Shown here: positions 34,544 to 42,958 of the stretch, one piece after another
Numbering within the stretch: position 1 is the stretch's first letter
Layout: every line of letters begins with the position of its first letter
Assembly: GCF_001305675.1 (NCBI RefSeq)
Contig: NZ_CP011853.1
Span: forward strand, 1 to 64,000
Length of the DNA: 64,000 nt
From: Gordonia phthalatica
GTDB taxonomy: Bacteria; Actinomycetota; Actinomycetes; Mycobacteriales; Mycobacteriaceae
Reading direction: 5' to 3'
Translations under genes and position numbers: made by a program
Notes under the pieces: generated by a model
Seen by the model: the letters and a program-made list of their open reading frames with translations, nothing else
Told to the model about the DNA's origin: nothing
The model's database searches: none

Positions 34544-35514
34544 CACAACCCCCGACCACTCACCGGAGCAGCAACCGGCGGCTCGGCACGGGCGAACTCG
34601 TCGCCCGCCTGACGTACCGGGGCGCGACGACGCGGGCCGTAAGTTCTGACATGGCGATACGCCGAGCCGACCGTCCGAGTGATTTCCCGCTCACCCAGCC
34701 CGGCCTGACCCGCTGCCGGGCCCAGCGCATCGAGCGCTTCACCGGGAGGATGACCGTGCTCAGCCATCCGGCACGCGGCCTTGAACAGCCCGAGATTGCG
34801 TTCGCCCTCCGGTCTGCGCGCTACCTGCGAGGCGAGCCGGGCAACATCCAGCGGCCACCCGCCTAGCGGCACGGGCGCGGGCACGTACATCGCGCGCGGG
34901 TCGAGGAAGTCGCGCAGCCTCTGCGCCGCCAACGGCACGGCAGGGCCACTGGCCACAGTCTCAACCCGGTACAGCATCCGGCGGCTACCGACCGCGCGCT
35001 GCGAGGGCGGCACGATGATGTAGCCACCGTCGCCCCGGAAGTCGATGCCCGCCCGGCCCACCTGCCACGACCGCTGCTCCCGCTCGGCGTGAGCCGGGAA
35101 GTACAGATGCCTTCCTCCGGTCGGCGTGCTCACCACCGCGAACGGCTCAGGCAACAGCCCCGCATGCGCTGCACGTCCGAACGCGGCGTATCCGTTGACG
35201 CCATGCACGTCAACATCCACGACCACCACGCCCGAAGCCACGCCGGTCGGGATGGCGAGATTCGCAGTCGGCCGTTGCCGCCACCACGCCTCCACCTGCT
35301 CGGCGTCGACAGACGCCTCATGAAAGCCGCGCCTGGGAATCGGACGCTTCCCACCCGGCGCGCACGAGAACACCGGCACACCAAGCCGTGCCAGCTCACG
35401 CGCGACCACAGGCAACGGCACGCCCTCGTCGAGCCGAGAGAAGACCGCCGCGACCGCGGAGGCCCGGCACGCGGTCACATCCTTCGCCGCGTGAGCGTCG
35501 CGTACCTCAGCCAT
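34543..35514 (-). CDS. Bifunctional DNA primase/polymerase-like protein
   Basis: The ~323-residue protein has an archaeo-eukaryotic-type Prim-Pol domain: GVPVFSCAPGGKRPIPRRGF near residue 45, the metal-binding VVVDVDVHG near residue 100, and STPTGGRHLYF near residue 130. It lacks a fused helicase. It probably primes replication or complementary-strand synthesis of the ICE. The ATG at 35514 sits 7 nt after GGGAGG. It heads the minus-strand operon running toward the secretion genes. Confidence 0.88.
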   Translation of the reverse strand: MAEVRDAHAAKDVTACRASAVAAVFSRLDEGVPLPVVARELARLGVPVFSCAPGGKRPIPRRGFHEASVDAEQVEAWWRQRPTANLAIPTGVASGVVVVDVDVHGVNGYAAFGRAAHAGLLPEPFAVVSTPTGGRHLYFPAHAEREQRSWQVGRAGIDFRGDGGYIIVPPSQRAVGSRRMLYRVETVASGPAVPLAAQRLRDFLDPRAMYVPAPVPLGGWPLDVARLASQVARRPEGERNLGLFKAACRMAEHGHPPGEALDALGPAAGQAGLGEREITRTVGSAYRHVRTYGPRRRAPVRQAGDEFARAEPPVAAPVSGRGL

Positions 35515-35618
35515 CACCGGACCTCCCTCTCACCGGATGCCACCCTCACTGGGTGGCCCTACGACCGTGAGGTACGTCGGGAGGATCAAGAAGACACGAC
35601 GGACAAGGAAGCGAGACG

Positions 35619-35789
35619 ATGACCGTCAGGCTTCTCGAAGAACCCGACGAGTCCCTACCGGCCTACCAGCCCATCCGGGCTCCGAACGGAGAGAGACCGA
35701 TGATCTGGGAGAAGCGGCACAGAGTTGGCAGATCCGGCACAACGTTCAGACGCTCTGCATGCCCATCGTGCGGTAGCGGCCGGGGCTGA
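35619..35789 (+). CDS. Possible small CxxC protein
   Basis: A 56-codon frame starts at an ATG after AAGGAAGCGAG and ends RRSACPSCGSGRG with one CxxC pair. It overlaps the 3' end of the AraC gene by 44 nt. It could be a small ICE gene cut short when the AraC/MFS/TetR/ABC-F block arrived, or chance. The rest of the 35518-35745 gap shows nothing recognisable. Confidence 0.25.
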   Translation: MTVRLLEEPDESLPAYQPIRAPNGERPMIWEKRHRVGRSGTTFRRSACPSCGSGRG

Positions 35790-36642
35790 CACCGACGTAC
35801 TGACGGAACAAGCGGGTGGCGTGGGAGCGCGAGCGCCAGCCCACTTGCTGCATCGCGGCGGTGACGGTCAGATCAGTCTCTCGCAACAGCGTTGCGAGAT
35901 GTTCGGCGCGGATCATCGTCAGGAACGCCAACGGGGTTTTGCCGTACGCCTCCACGAACACGCTGGACAGCCGCGACGGCGACAGGTGAACCTCTGTAGC
36001 AAGGTCTTCCAGCGTCCACCGCCTTGCAGGGTACTCCCGCAGCAAGGTAGCGGCCCTCCGAACTTCAATGCGCAACGGTGTAAAGCGACGATCCCTAGGC
36101 AACGTGGGCCGGATATGCGCACGCTGCGAGGGTGAAATGCGCACAGGCGAGACTTTGACAAACGGGGCGATGACGTATGCGATTTGGAACCACAGCGCCT
36201 GCATCCGGTAGTAGTGGCTCACGAAGTCGCCATCGACGCTAAGTGCCACCAACTCATCCAGCCACGGCATCATCATCTCGGCCCGATCCTCGCCGAGTCG
36301 GAGCAACTGCGAGGGTTCGGTATAGATCGTCTCTGCGAGCCCTCGCGCGTCAAGCCGGTCGTGCAGGAATGCAGCGTATTGCCAGCGCACCTGGTCGAGC
36401 ACATAGTCAGTGTCGAGATAGATCGTGGTCACGGTGATGTGTCCCTCAGGCTCCGATCCTGCCAGCACGTTTGCGCCCAGCAAGATCACATCACCGGACT
36501 TGACCGGCTGCCGACCGAATTCACTGAACACAAATGCGGAACCGTCGCGGACGACGATGACCTTCACACAGTCATAGGCCACCGGCCCCACAGGACGGTG
36601 CACCGCCTGAGTGCGCGCCGTAAGCGGGCGAAAGAACTGCAC
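35746..36642 (-). CDS. AraC-family regulator, copy 1
   Basis: A 298-residue regulator. The N-terminal sensor-like domain has blocks FRPLTARTQAVHRPVGPVAY, VVRDGSAFVFSEFG and IYLDTDYVLDQVRWQ. The C-terminal AraC domain has two helix-turn-helices (WTLEDLATEVHLSPSRLSSV and MQQVGWRSRSHATRLFRQY). Two relatives lie in IME-2 (55761 and 56820). It is the last gene after the ABC-F/TetR/MFS set with an 8-nt gap to the MFS stop, so it is probably in that operon. Ligand unknown. Confidence 0.9.
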   Translation of the reverse strand: MQFFRPLTARTQAVHRPVGPVAYDCVKVIVVRDGSAFVFSEFGRQPVKSGDVILLGANVLAGSEPEGHITVTTIYLDTDYVLDQVRWQYAAFLHDRLDARGLAETIYTEPSQLLRLGEDRAEMMMPWLDELVALSVDGDFVSHYYRMQALWFQIAYVIAPFVKVSPVRISPSQRAHIRPTLPRDRRFTPLRIEVRRAATLLREYPARRWTLEDLATEVHLSPSRLSSVFVEAYGKTPLAFLTMIRAEHLATLLRETDLTVTAAMQQVGWRSRSHATRLFRQYVGVSPGRYRTMGMQSV

Positions 36643-36650
36643 GGCATGGC

Positions 36651-37838
36651 CTAATCATCATCGGCTGCCGGTACAGGGACGAGCTTGCTTCGGGAAACAA
36701 ATGCCAATAATAGAAGCGCCGAAACGGCGAAGCCTGCTGCCGTAAGGGGAAGCGCGCCCACCCCTGCGACGGAGAGGATGCTGCCTCCTGTCGCAGCTCC
36801 TATGGACACTCCGAGGTAGGTGCCGGAAGTGTTCAGCGCCAGCGCTTGCCCGGAGACCGGACCGGCGAGGTGATGCAGGCGGGCTTGGATTGCCGGGGAG
36901 TTCCAGAACGCCATACCGCCCCACAGCGTCGCGACGACCAGCACGAGCGGCAGTGGAGCGGGTCTGGCTGTCCAGAGCACCCAGAGGACGATCATCGTGG
37001 CAACGATCGTGCCGATACCGATCAGCAGGGTTCGATCCGCACCGAGGCGGTCGGTAGCGATCCCACCGAGCCAGATGCCCACGATGCCGGCGATCCCGGA
37101 CAGGCTGAAGGCGAGTGCGCGTTCCTCGATGCCTGCTGTAGTGGTCTCGGCCAGGTAGGGGGCGAGGTAGGTGAGCATCATCATCGAGCCGGTCATGAGC
37201 AGGCAATTCGCCATCAATCCGAGTGAGATCGGAGCTCGCCGCAGGATGCGGAACTGCTCGGCCAGCCGTGGAGTGTCGTCGGTTCCCTCGGAGCGGGGTA
37301 GCGTGCTGAGCACGAGGACGAGGACGAGAGCCCCTGCGATGGCCATCGTCGCGAAGGTCGCTCGCCAGCCGAGGACGCCGCCGATCCAGGTGCCAAGCGG
37401 CACTCCGGCTGCGATTGATCCCGTGACGCCGAGCGAGACGATGGCGAGGTACCTGCCGACCTTCTGCGTTGGTGCGTGGCGGGCGGTGAACGCGAACAGT
37501 GCCGGAGTCATCGCCGCTGCCGCCAACGCAGCGGCAACGCGCAGCACCGTCAACACCGCAAACGAATCAGTGGCCGCGGCGGCGACGTTCGCGGCGATGA
37601 AGGCAAGCAACGCGGTCGTGAACAGTCTCCGCCGTGGCACCGCCGCGAGAACGACTGCCGCGACCGGTGCAGCAATGGCGACGGTCAGGGAGAACACGGT
37701 GACCAGTTGTCCGGCCTGTCCCTCGGCGACCCCCAGATCGGCCGCGAGTTCAGGCAGGATCCCGGCGATCACGTAGTCGTCGGTGTAGAGCACGAACGCA
37801 GCGGCCAGCAGTGTGAACAACCACGCAGGCATACGCAT
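36651..37838 (-). CDS. MFS drug-efflux-type transporter
   Basis: The 395-residue protein has about 12 membrane helices and resembles AraJ/CmlA-type drug:proton antiporters (MRMPAWLFTLLAAAFVLYTD, DDYVIAGILPELAADLGV). The start at 37838 is chosen because its ATG overlaps the TetR stop as TGATG; the GTG/ATG at 37850 would overlap more. It is co-transcribed with an ABC-F protein and a TetR regulator, which points to export of a toxic compound or antibiotic. Confidence 0.9.
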   Translation of the reverse strand: MRMPAWLFTLLAAAFVLYTDDYVIAGILPELAADLGVAEGQAGQLVTVFSLTVAIAAPVAAVVLAAVPRRRLFTTALLAFIAANVAAAATDSFAVLTVLRVAAALAAAAMTPALFAFTARHAPTQKVGRYLAIVSLGVTGSIAAGVPLGTWIGGVLGWRATFATMAIAGALVLVLVLSTLPRSEGTDDTPRLAEQFRILRRAPISLGLMANCLLMTGSMMMLTYLAPYLAETTTAGIEERALAFSLSGIAGIVGIWLGGIATDRLGADRTLLIGIGTIVATMIVLWVLWTARPAPLPLVLVVATLWGGMAFWNSPAIQARLHHLAGPVSGQALALNTSGTYLGVSIGAATGGSILSVAGVGALPLTAAGFAVSALLLLAFVSRSKLVPVPAADDD

Positions 37839-38443
37839 CACCCAGGACACGCTTTCGCGAGCAGCATCCGCAGATGCGCCCGTAGGACGGCTCGCATGCG
37901 TTCGACGCTCAGATCGCCGTGCGGCGTCACGGTGTCCAGCGTCAGCCCGCCGATCACGGCGGCGAGCTGCGCCGCAGCGAGGTCAACGTCAGGCACGTCG
38001 AGGAAGTCGAGCGCTTCGCGTAAGACAGCAGCGAGGTCGGCGGCCATGCGCGCGGACATTGCGCGGAACACCGGCATGGTCCGGGACGCCATGATCAGTT
38101 CGACCACCACGATCGCCTCGTCACGACGCGGCTCATCGACCGGCATGACCGCCTCGACCAGGGCTTGCAGGGCGTCGAGTGCCGCCTCACCGGTGAGCCC
38201 GCGCAGTCCTTCGGCCGGATGGGCAGCGAGACGGCGACCCATCCGGGCGCCCGCCTCCTCCGCCGCGGCGGTGAGCAGATCGTGATGTCCGTCGAAGTAG
38301 TGCCGCACCGAGCCGATGTTTAGACCGGACTCATCGGCCACCTTCCGCAGCGACACACCCTCGATGCCCTCGGCCACCACGAGGCGGAACGCCGCCTCGA
38401 TCACCTGCTGACGCCGTTCCTCCGGATCGATCCGTGCTGGCAT
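37838..38443 (-). CDS. TetR-family repressor of the ABC-F/MFS operon
   Basis: The 201-residue protein has an N-terminal TetR helix-turn-helix (RRQQVIEAAFRLVVAEGIEG... SGLNIGSVRHYFDGHHDLL) and a helical ligand domain. The ATG at 38443 follows TAGGAG. It lies 5 nt after the ABC-F stop and overlaps the MFS start by one base, so all three are one operon. A palindrome just upstream of the ABC-F gene (40133-40148) is a plausible operator, implying autoregulation. Confidence 0.9.
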   Translation of the reverse strand: MPARIDPEERRQQVIEAAFRLVVAEGIEGVSLRKVADESGLNIGSVRHYFDGHHDLLTAAAEEAGARMGRRLAAHPAEGLRGLTGEAALDALQALVEAVMPVDEPRRDEAIVVVELIMASRTMPVFRAMSARMAADLAAVLREALDFLDVPDVDLAAAQLAAVIGGLTLDTVTPHGDLSVERMRAVLRAHLRMLLAKACPG

Positions 38444-38448
38444 GACTC

Positions 38449-40122
38449 CTACTTCCTCTCCCTGGTGACGCGGGCTTCGTCCCACACGGGCTCGCTGCTC
38501 TCGTAGACGTCCCCGTCGGCTCCGAAGATGAGGAAACGATCGAAGTCACGTGCGAACCAACGATCGTGCGTCACGGCGAGCACCGTGCCCTCGAACGCCC
38601 CGAGCGCGTGCTGGAGGGCTTCGGCGGAGACGAGGTCGAGGTTGTCGGTCGGCTCGTCCAACAGCAGCATCGTCGCCCCACCGAGTTCCAGCAGCAGCAC
38701 CTGGAACCTCGCCTGCTGTCCTCCTGAAAGCGAGTCGAAGTGCTGTTCGGCGGACGTCGCCAGTTCGTAGCGGGCAAGCACCCGCGAGGCGTCCTCTCGG
38801 GGAAGGCCGGTGCGGTGCTCATCACCGCGGTGCAGGATGTCCAGCAGTGCACGGCCCGCGAGGTCGGGGCGGCTGCGATTCTGAGCGAACCATCCCGGCC
38901 GAACCCTCGCACCGAGCCGTGCTGCTCCCCGGTGCGGCACGGGTTCGATCCTCGCGTCGGTCACGGGCTCCTGCCCCGGGGCAGGGTCGGTGCCCCCGGC
39001 CGCGAGCAGGCGCAAGAAGTGCGACTTGCCCGACCCGTTCGAGCCGAGCACCGCGACCCGATCACCGAAGTACGCCTCGAAATCGAACGCACGCATCAGA
39101 CCCGTCAGCTCCAGCGCCTCGCAGGTCAACACCCGCTTCCCGGTGCGCCCCCCGCGCAACCGCATCTGAAGGCGCTGCTCGCGAGGCTGCTCCTCTGGAG
39201 GCCCGGCCTCCTCGAACCGCGTCAGCCGGGTCTGCGCTGCCCGATACCGGGAGGCCATGTCAGAGTTGTAAGCGGCCTTCTGCTTGTACATGAGCATGAG
39301 CGAGCGCAGCTTCGCGTGCTCTTCGTCCCAGCGGCGGCGCAGCTCGTCCAACCGCTCGAACCGCTGCTCCCGCGCGCGGTGGTAGGTGTCGAATCCGCCC
39401 GGATGCGTCCACGCGGTGTTGCCCGCCGCACCGAGCTCCAGTGTCACGATCGAGGTCGCGGTCCGTGCCAGCAGCTCACGGTCGTGACTCACATACAGCA
39501 CGCCCTTGTCCGTCGCGCGCAACTGCTCTTCCAACCAGCGTTTGCCCGGCACGTCCAGCGAGTTGTCCGGCTCATCCAACAGCACCAGATCATCCGGGCC
39601 GCGCAGCAGCGCCTCCAGCGCAAGCCGCTTCTGCTCACCACCCGATAACGTCGACAACGACCGGTCGCGACACCGCTCGAACGGCACTCCGAGTGCGGCG
39701 ACCGTGCAGACATCCCACAACACCTCGGTGTCATAGCCGCCCACCTCGCCCCATGCGGCGACAGCCGCCGCGTACGCCATCTGCGACTGGGTAGTGCCCT
39801 GCTCTTTCATCACGACCTCAGAGCGAGCGAGATGTGCGGCGGCATCGCGGATCACAGGCTGCGCGACCGACAGCAGCAACTCGCTGACCGTCGCGCCCGT
39901 GACGAACTGACGCATCACGCCGAAACTGCCGCCACGAGTCACCGCGCCGGAGTCCGGTGAGAGTTCGCCCGTGACGATCCGAAGCAGTGTGCTCTTTCCA
40001 GCGCCGTTCGCGCCGATCACGGCGACCCGCTCACCCGCCCCCAGGCTGAGCGAGACGTCGCGTAGCAGCGGGCGACCATCCGCCAGCGTGTACGCCACCG
40101 AGGCGACATCAAGATGAGCCAT
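38449..40122 (-). CDS. ABC-F ATPase, likely antibiotic-resistance (ribosome protection) type
   Basis: The 557-residue protein has two ABC ATPase domains and no membrane segments. Domain 1 has Walker A GANGAGKS, signature LSGGEQKRL and LLDEPDNSLD; domain 2 has Walker A GSNGSGKS, signature LSGGQQARF and LLDEPTDNLD. The charged linker between them is the region that reaches the peptidyl-transferase centre in ribosome-protecting ABC-Fs. Pairing with an MFS pump and a TetR repressor supports a resistance role. Housekeeping EttA-like function is less likely in this mobile context. Confidence 0.9.
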   Translation of the reverse strand: MAHLDVASVAYTLADGRPLLRDVSLSLGAGERVAVIGANGAGKSTLLRIVTGELSPDSGAVTRGGSFGVMRQFVTGATVSELLLSVAQPVIRDAAAHLARSEVVMKEQGTTQSQMAYAAAVAAWGEVGGYDTEVLWDVCTVAALGVPFERCRDRSLSTLSGGEQKRLALEALLRGPDDLVLLDEPDNSLDVPGKRWLEEQLRATDKGVLYVSHDRELLARTATSIVTLELGAAGNTAWTHPGGFDTYHRAREQRFERLDELRRRWDEEHAKLRSLMLMYKQKAAYNSDMASRYRAAQTRLTRFEEAGPPEEQPREQRLQMRLRGGRTGKRVLTCEALELTGLMRAFDFEAYFGDRVAVLGSNGSGKSHFLRLLAAGGTDPAPGQEPVTDARIEPVPHRGAARLGARVRPGWFAQNRSRPDLAGRALLDILHRGDEHRTGLPREDASRVLARYELATSAEQHFDSLSGGQQARFQVLLLELGGATMLLLDEPTDNLDLVSAEALQHALGAFEGTVLAVTHDRWFARDFDRFLIFGADGDVYESSEPVWDEARVTRERK

Positions 40123-40132
40123 AGCTCCAAAC

Positions 40133-40148
40133 TATCACACCTGTGATA
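40133..40148. promoter_or_regulatory. Probable TetR operator before the ABC-F operon
   Basis: The palindrome TATCACA-CC-TGTGATA lies 11-26 nt upstream of the ABC-F start codon. It overlaps an AT-rich stretch that could be the promoter -10 region. The only repressor in the operon is the TetR protein, so it is the likely binder. Confidence 0.55.
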
Positions 40149-40224
40149 AATAGTTCGCCATGCGCGCCTATCAGGTCTTCGTTCGTTCGCTCACCAGCGC
40201 GTGATGCGCGGTGCCAGTAGCGGC

Positions 40225-40328
40225 CTGCTTCAGCCCTCCACACGTCTGGCACTAAGAGTGCGAGCCGCGCGCTGCGCGCGCACCTGACCCCCGAGATCGC
40301 CCCTCCCGTAGCGGTCTCGGGGAGGGGC
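40225..40328. promoter_or_regulatory. traA leader: candidate oriT and two competing hairpins
   Basis: Between the divergent ABC-F and traA genes lie a small hairpin (GCACT-AAG-AGTGC, near 40249) and a GC palindrome. Two overlapping stems come next. One pairs CCCCGAGA (40288-40295) with TCTCGGGG (40315-40322); the other pairs GCCCCTCCC (40299-40307) with GGGAGGGGC (40320-40328). They share the 40320-40322 strand, so only one can form. The second stem contains GGAGGGG, the traA ribosome binding site. MobF oriTs usually lie just upstream of the relaxase gene. Confidence 0.45.
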
Positions 40329-40332
40329 CGTC

Positions 40333-42903
40333 GTGGTTATGACCATCCGGGTCATGTCGTCCGGCAAGGGCTACGAGTACCTGCTGAAGTCGGTCGTCGT
40401 CGGCGACGGCGACCGCGAGATGAGTAGCCCGCTGACCCGGTACTACACGGAGACAGGCTCTCCGCCCGGCACCTGGGTCGGCACCGGCCTGATGAGCCTC
40501 GACAACGGGCGCACCCCAGCGTTGGCCGAGGGCGACACGGTGACCGAGGAGCACCTGGCCCGGCTCCTGGGCGACAGCATCCACCCGGTCACCGGCGAAC
40601 GGCTCGGCACCCGGTTCCCCTCGTTGCAGCCCCCGCGCGAGCGGATTGCGGCCCGGATTGCGCGCCTCGACCCCGAGTTGTGTGGCGAGGAGCGCGAGCA
40701 AGTGGTGCAGCGCATTCGTGAGGAGGAGGTTGCGAAGAAGCCGCGCACCGCCGTTGCGGGGTTCGACTTGACGTTCTCTCCGCCGAAGTCGGTGAGCGCG
40801 ATCTGGGGCGTGGCCGACGCGGGTACGCAAGCTCTGATTGCGCAGGCGCATCACGCCGCGATGCGCGACACGATCGCGTTGCTGGAGGATCGCGTTGCGG
40901 TGACTCGGGTCGGCCGAGGCGGTGTGGCGCAGATGCCGATCGTCGGGGTGATCGCCACGGCGTTCGACCACTACGACAGCAGGGCAGCAGACCCGCAACT
41001 GCATACGCATGTGGTCGTGTCGAACAAGGTGCAGGGTCAGGATGGGCGCTGGCGCACCCTCGACTCGCGCCGCCTGCATAAGGCCGCTGTCGCTCTCTCG
41101 GAGTCGTACAACGGCTTTGTCACCGATCACACCGCGCGGTTGCTCGGCGTGACGTGGGTGCCCGTCGACCGGGGCAAGGACCGCAACACCGGCTGGGAGA
41201 TCGAGGGCGTACCGGCGGCTTTGATCGCAGAGTTCTCCCGTCGCACCACCGGAGGCAGCGACGGCGCGGCGGGCATCGAACAGGTTAAGAACCGGCTGAT
41301 CGAGCAGTACGTCACTGAGCATGGGCGGCAACCCTCAGCGGCGATGATTGCGAAGCTGCGGCAGCAGGCGACCTTGGAGACGAGGCGTGAGAAAGAACTG
41401 CACCCGCTGGCCGACCTGACCGCTGACTGGCGGGCGCGTGCCGAGGTCGTGCTCGGCGAGGACGCACCCACGTGGGCGCAGCACCTGCTTGACCGGGGTG
41501 CGACCGAGGCGAGGCTGCGTGCGGACGATCTCAGGCTGGAGCAGATCGAGGATCTCGCCTCGGTGGTGCTGATGAGCGTGGCGAACCGGCGCGCAACCTG
41601 GGGGCGATGGAACCTGCACGCCGAGACGATGCGGCAGATCATGGGCGTCCGGTTCGCCACCACCGGCGACCGTCTCCGGGTGCTCGACCAGATCCTCGCG
41701 CACGCCGAAGCCGGATCGCTGCGGCTCACCCCGGACTACGACCGCACCGTACCCGTTCATTACGTCGAGGGTGAGGGCAACAGGTTCCAGCCGGTCGATC
41801 AGATCGCCTACTCCAGCCAAGACATCCTCGACGCCGAACGGCGGCTCCTCGCACACAGCCAAGATGACGGTGGCCCCTCACTGACGGCGCGGCTCGTCGC
41901 GCGGCATACCTCTCGCAAGATCAGGGGCGTCCGGCTTGACCCTGACCAGGCCGTCGCTATCACTCGCATCGCCCGTTCCGGGCTGACCCTCGATCTGCTG
42001 GTCGGCCCCGCTGGTTCCGGCAAGACCACCGCGCTCCGTGCCCTGCACCGGGCGTGGACAGCCGGGCACGGGCGCGACTCGGTGATCGGCCTCGCGCCGT
42101 CGGCGGCTGCTGCCGAAGTGCTCAGTGACTCGCTCGGCGTGCGGGCGGAGAACACCGCGAAGTTCCTCTATGAGCACGCCAAAGGGCGCTGGAAGCTCGA
42201 AGCCGGGCAGCTCGTGCTCGTGGACGAGTCCTCCCTTGCCGGAACTCTCGCGCTCGGTCGCATCGCCGCGCACGCCGCCGAGGTCGGAGCCAAGGTCGTG
42301 CTCATCGGCGATTGGGCGCAGCTGAGCGCGGTCGAGACGGGCGGGGCGTTCGGGATGCTCGTGCGTCACCGGCAGAGCGTTCCCGAACTCACCGACGTGA
42401 GACGCTTCGCCAAGGAGTGGGAGAAGAGCGCCAGCCTCGGCCTGCGACACGGACGCACCGATGCGCTGGACGAGTACCAGGAGCGGGGCAGACTGGCGGG
42501 CGGTGACGCCGAGACGATGCTCGATGCGATCTACGAGGCGTGGCGCAGCGACCGCGACGCGGGCCTGCGCACACTGATGATCGCGGGCACCGGCGAGATG
42601 GTCGCCCAGCTCAACGAGCGCGCCCGCGCCGACCTCATCGAGACCGGGCATGTTGAGGCAGACGGCCTGCGTCTGCACGACGGCACCACCGCAGGCGTCG
42701 GCGATCTTGTCGTCACCCGGCTCAACGACCGCCGCTTATCCACGGGCAGGGCTTGGGTCAAGAACGGCGACCGCTGGCAAGTCATGCATCGCTACGACGA
42801 CGGCTCGTTGGCGGTACGGCGGCTGGGGCGCAGCGACAAGCCCCACGGCAAGGCTCTCGTGCTGCCCGCGAAGTACGTGCGTGAGGAACTCGAACTCGGC
42901 TAG
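40333..42903 (+). CDS. TraA/MobF relaxase-helicase, 5' part interrupted by IME-2
   Basis: This 856-residue N-terminal part keeps the TrwC-type relaxase domain: tyrosine pair in LTRYYTE, TFSPPKSVSAIWG, and the histidine triad motif QLHTHVVVSN. It also keeps the first helicase motifs (Walker A GPAGSGKTTALR near residue 560, VLVDESSLAG). It stops in a TAG created by the junction, right after ELELG. The missing C-terminal 332 residues are encoded from 61455. The GTG at 40333 lies 5 nt after GGAGGGG; the ATG at 40339 is also possible. The intact protein would be about 1188 residues. Nicking might survive, but unwinding motifs V-VI are lost. Confidence 0.92.
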   Translation: MVMTIRVMSSGKGYEYLLKSVVVGDGDREMSSPLTRYYTETGSPPGTWVGTGLMSLDNGRTPALAEGDTVTEEHLARLLGDSIHPVTGERLGTRFPSLQPPRERIAARIARLDPELCGEEREQVVQRIREEEVAKKPRTAVAGFDLTFSPPKSVSAIWGVADAGTQALIAQAHHAAMRDTIALLEDRVAVTRVGRGGVAQMPIVGVIATAFDHYDSRAADPQLHTHVVVSNKVQGQDGRWRTLDSRRLHKAAVALSESYNGFVTDHTARLLGVTWVPVDRGKDRNTGWEIEGVPAALIAEFSRRTTGGSDGAAGIEQVKNRLIEQYVTEHGRQPSAAMIAKLRQQATLETRREKELHPLADLTADWRARAEVVLGEDAPTWAQHLLDRGATEARLRADDLRLEQIEDLASVVLMSVANRRATWGRWNLHAETMRQIMGVRFATTGDRLRVLDQILAHAEAGSLRLTPDYDRTVPVHYVEGEGNRFQPVDQIAYSSQDILDAERRLLAHSQDDGGPSLTARLVARHTSRKIRGVRLDPDQAVAITRIARSGLTLDLLVGPAGSGKTTALRALHRAWTAGHGRDSVIGLAPSAAAAEVLSDSLGVRAENTAKFLYEHAKGRWKLEAGQLVLVDESSLAGTLALGRIAAHAAEVGAKVVLIGDWAQLSAVETGGAFGMLVRHRQSVPELTDVRRFAKEWEKSASLGLRHGRTDALDEYQERGRLAGGDAETMLDAIYEAWRSDRDAGLRTLMIAGTGEMVAQLNERARADLIETGHVEADGLRLHDGTTAGVGDLVVTRLNDRRLSTGRAWVKNGDRWQVMHRYDDGSLAVRRLGRSDKPHGKALVLPAKYVREELELG

Positions 42904-42923
42904 CCGAGGTTCTGCAAACGCAC
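42895..42923. other. Left junction (attL) of IME-2
   Basis: CTCGGCTA (42895-42902) is the shared core; GCCGAGGTTCTG... (42903-42923) is the inner terminal repeat. The inner repeat is the inverse of that at the right end apart from one base. Confidence 0.88.
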
Positions 42924-42958
42924 TCGCCTGTGAACATGCGCGTGCGCGCGGTTTCAGT

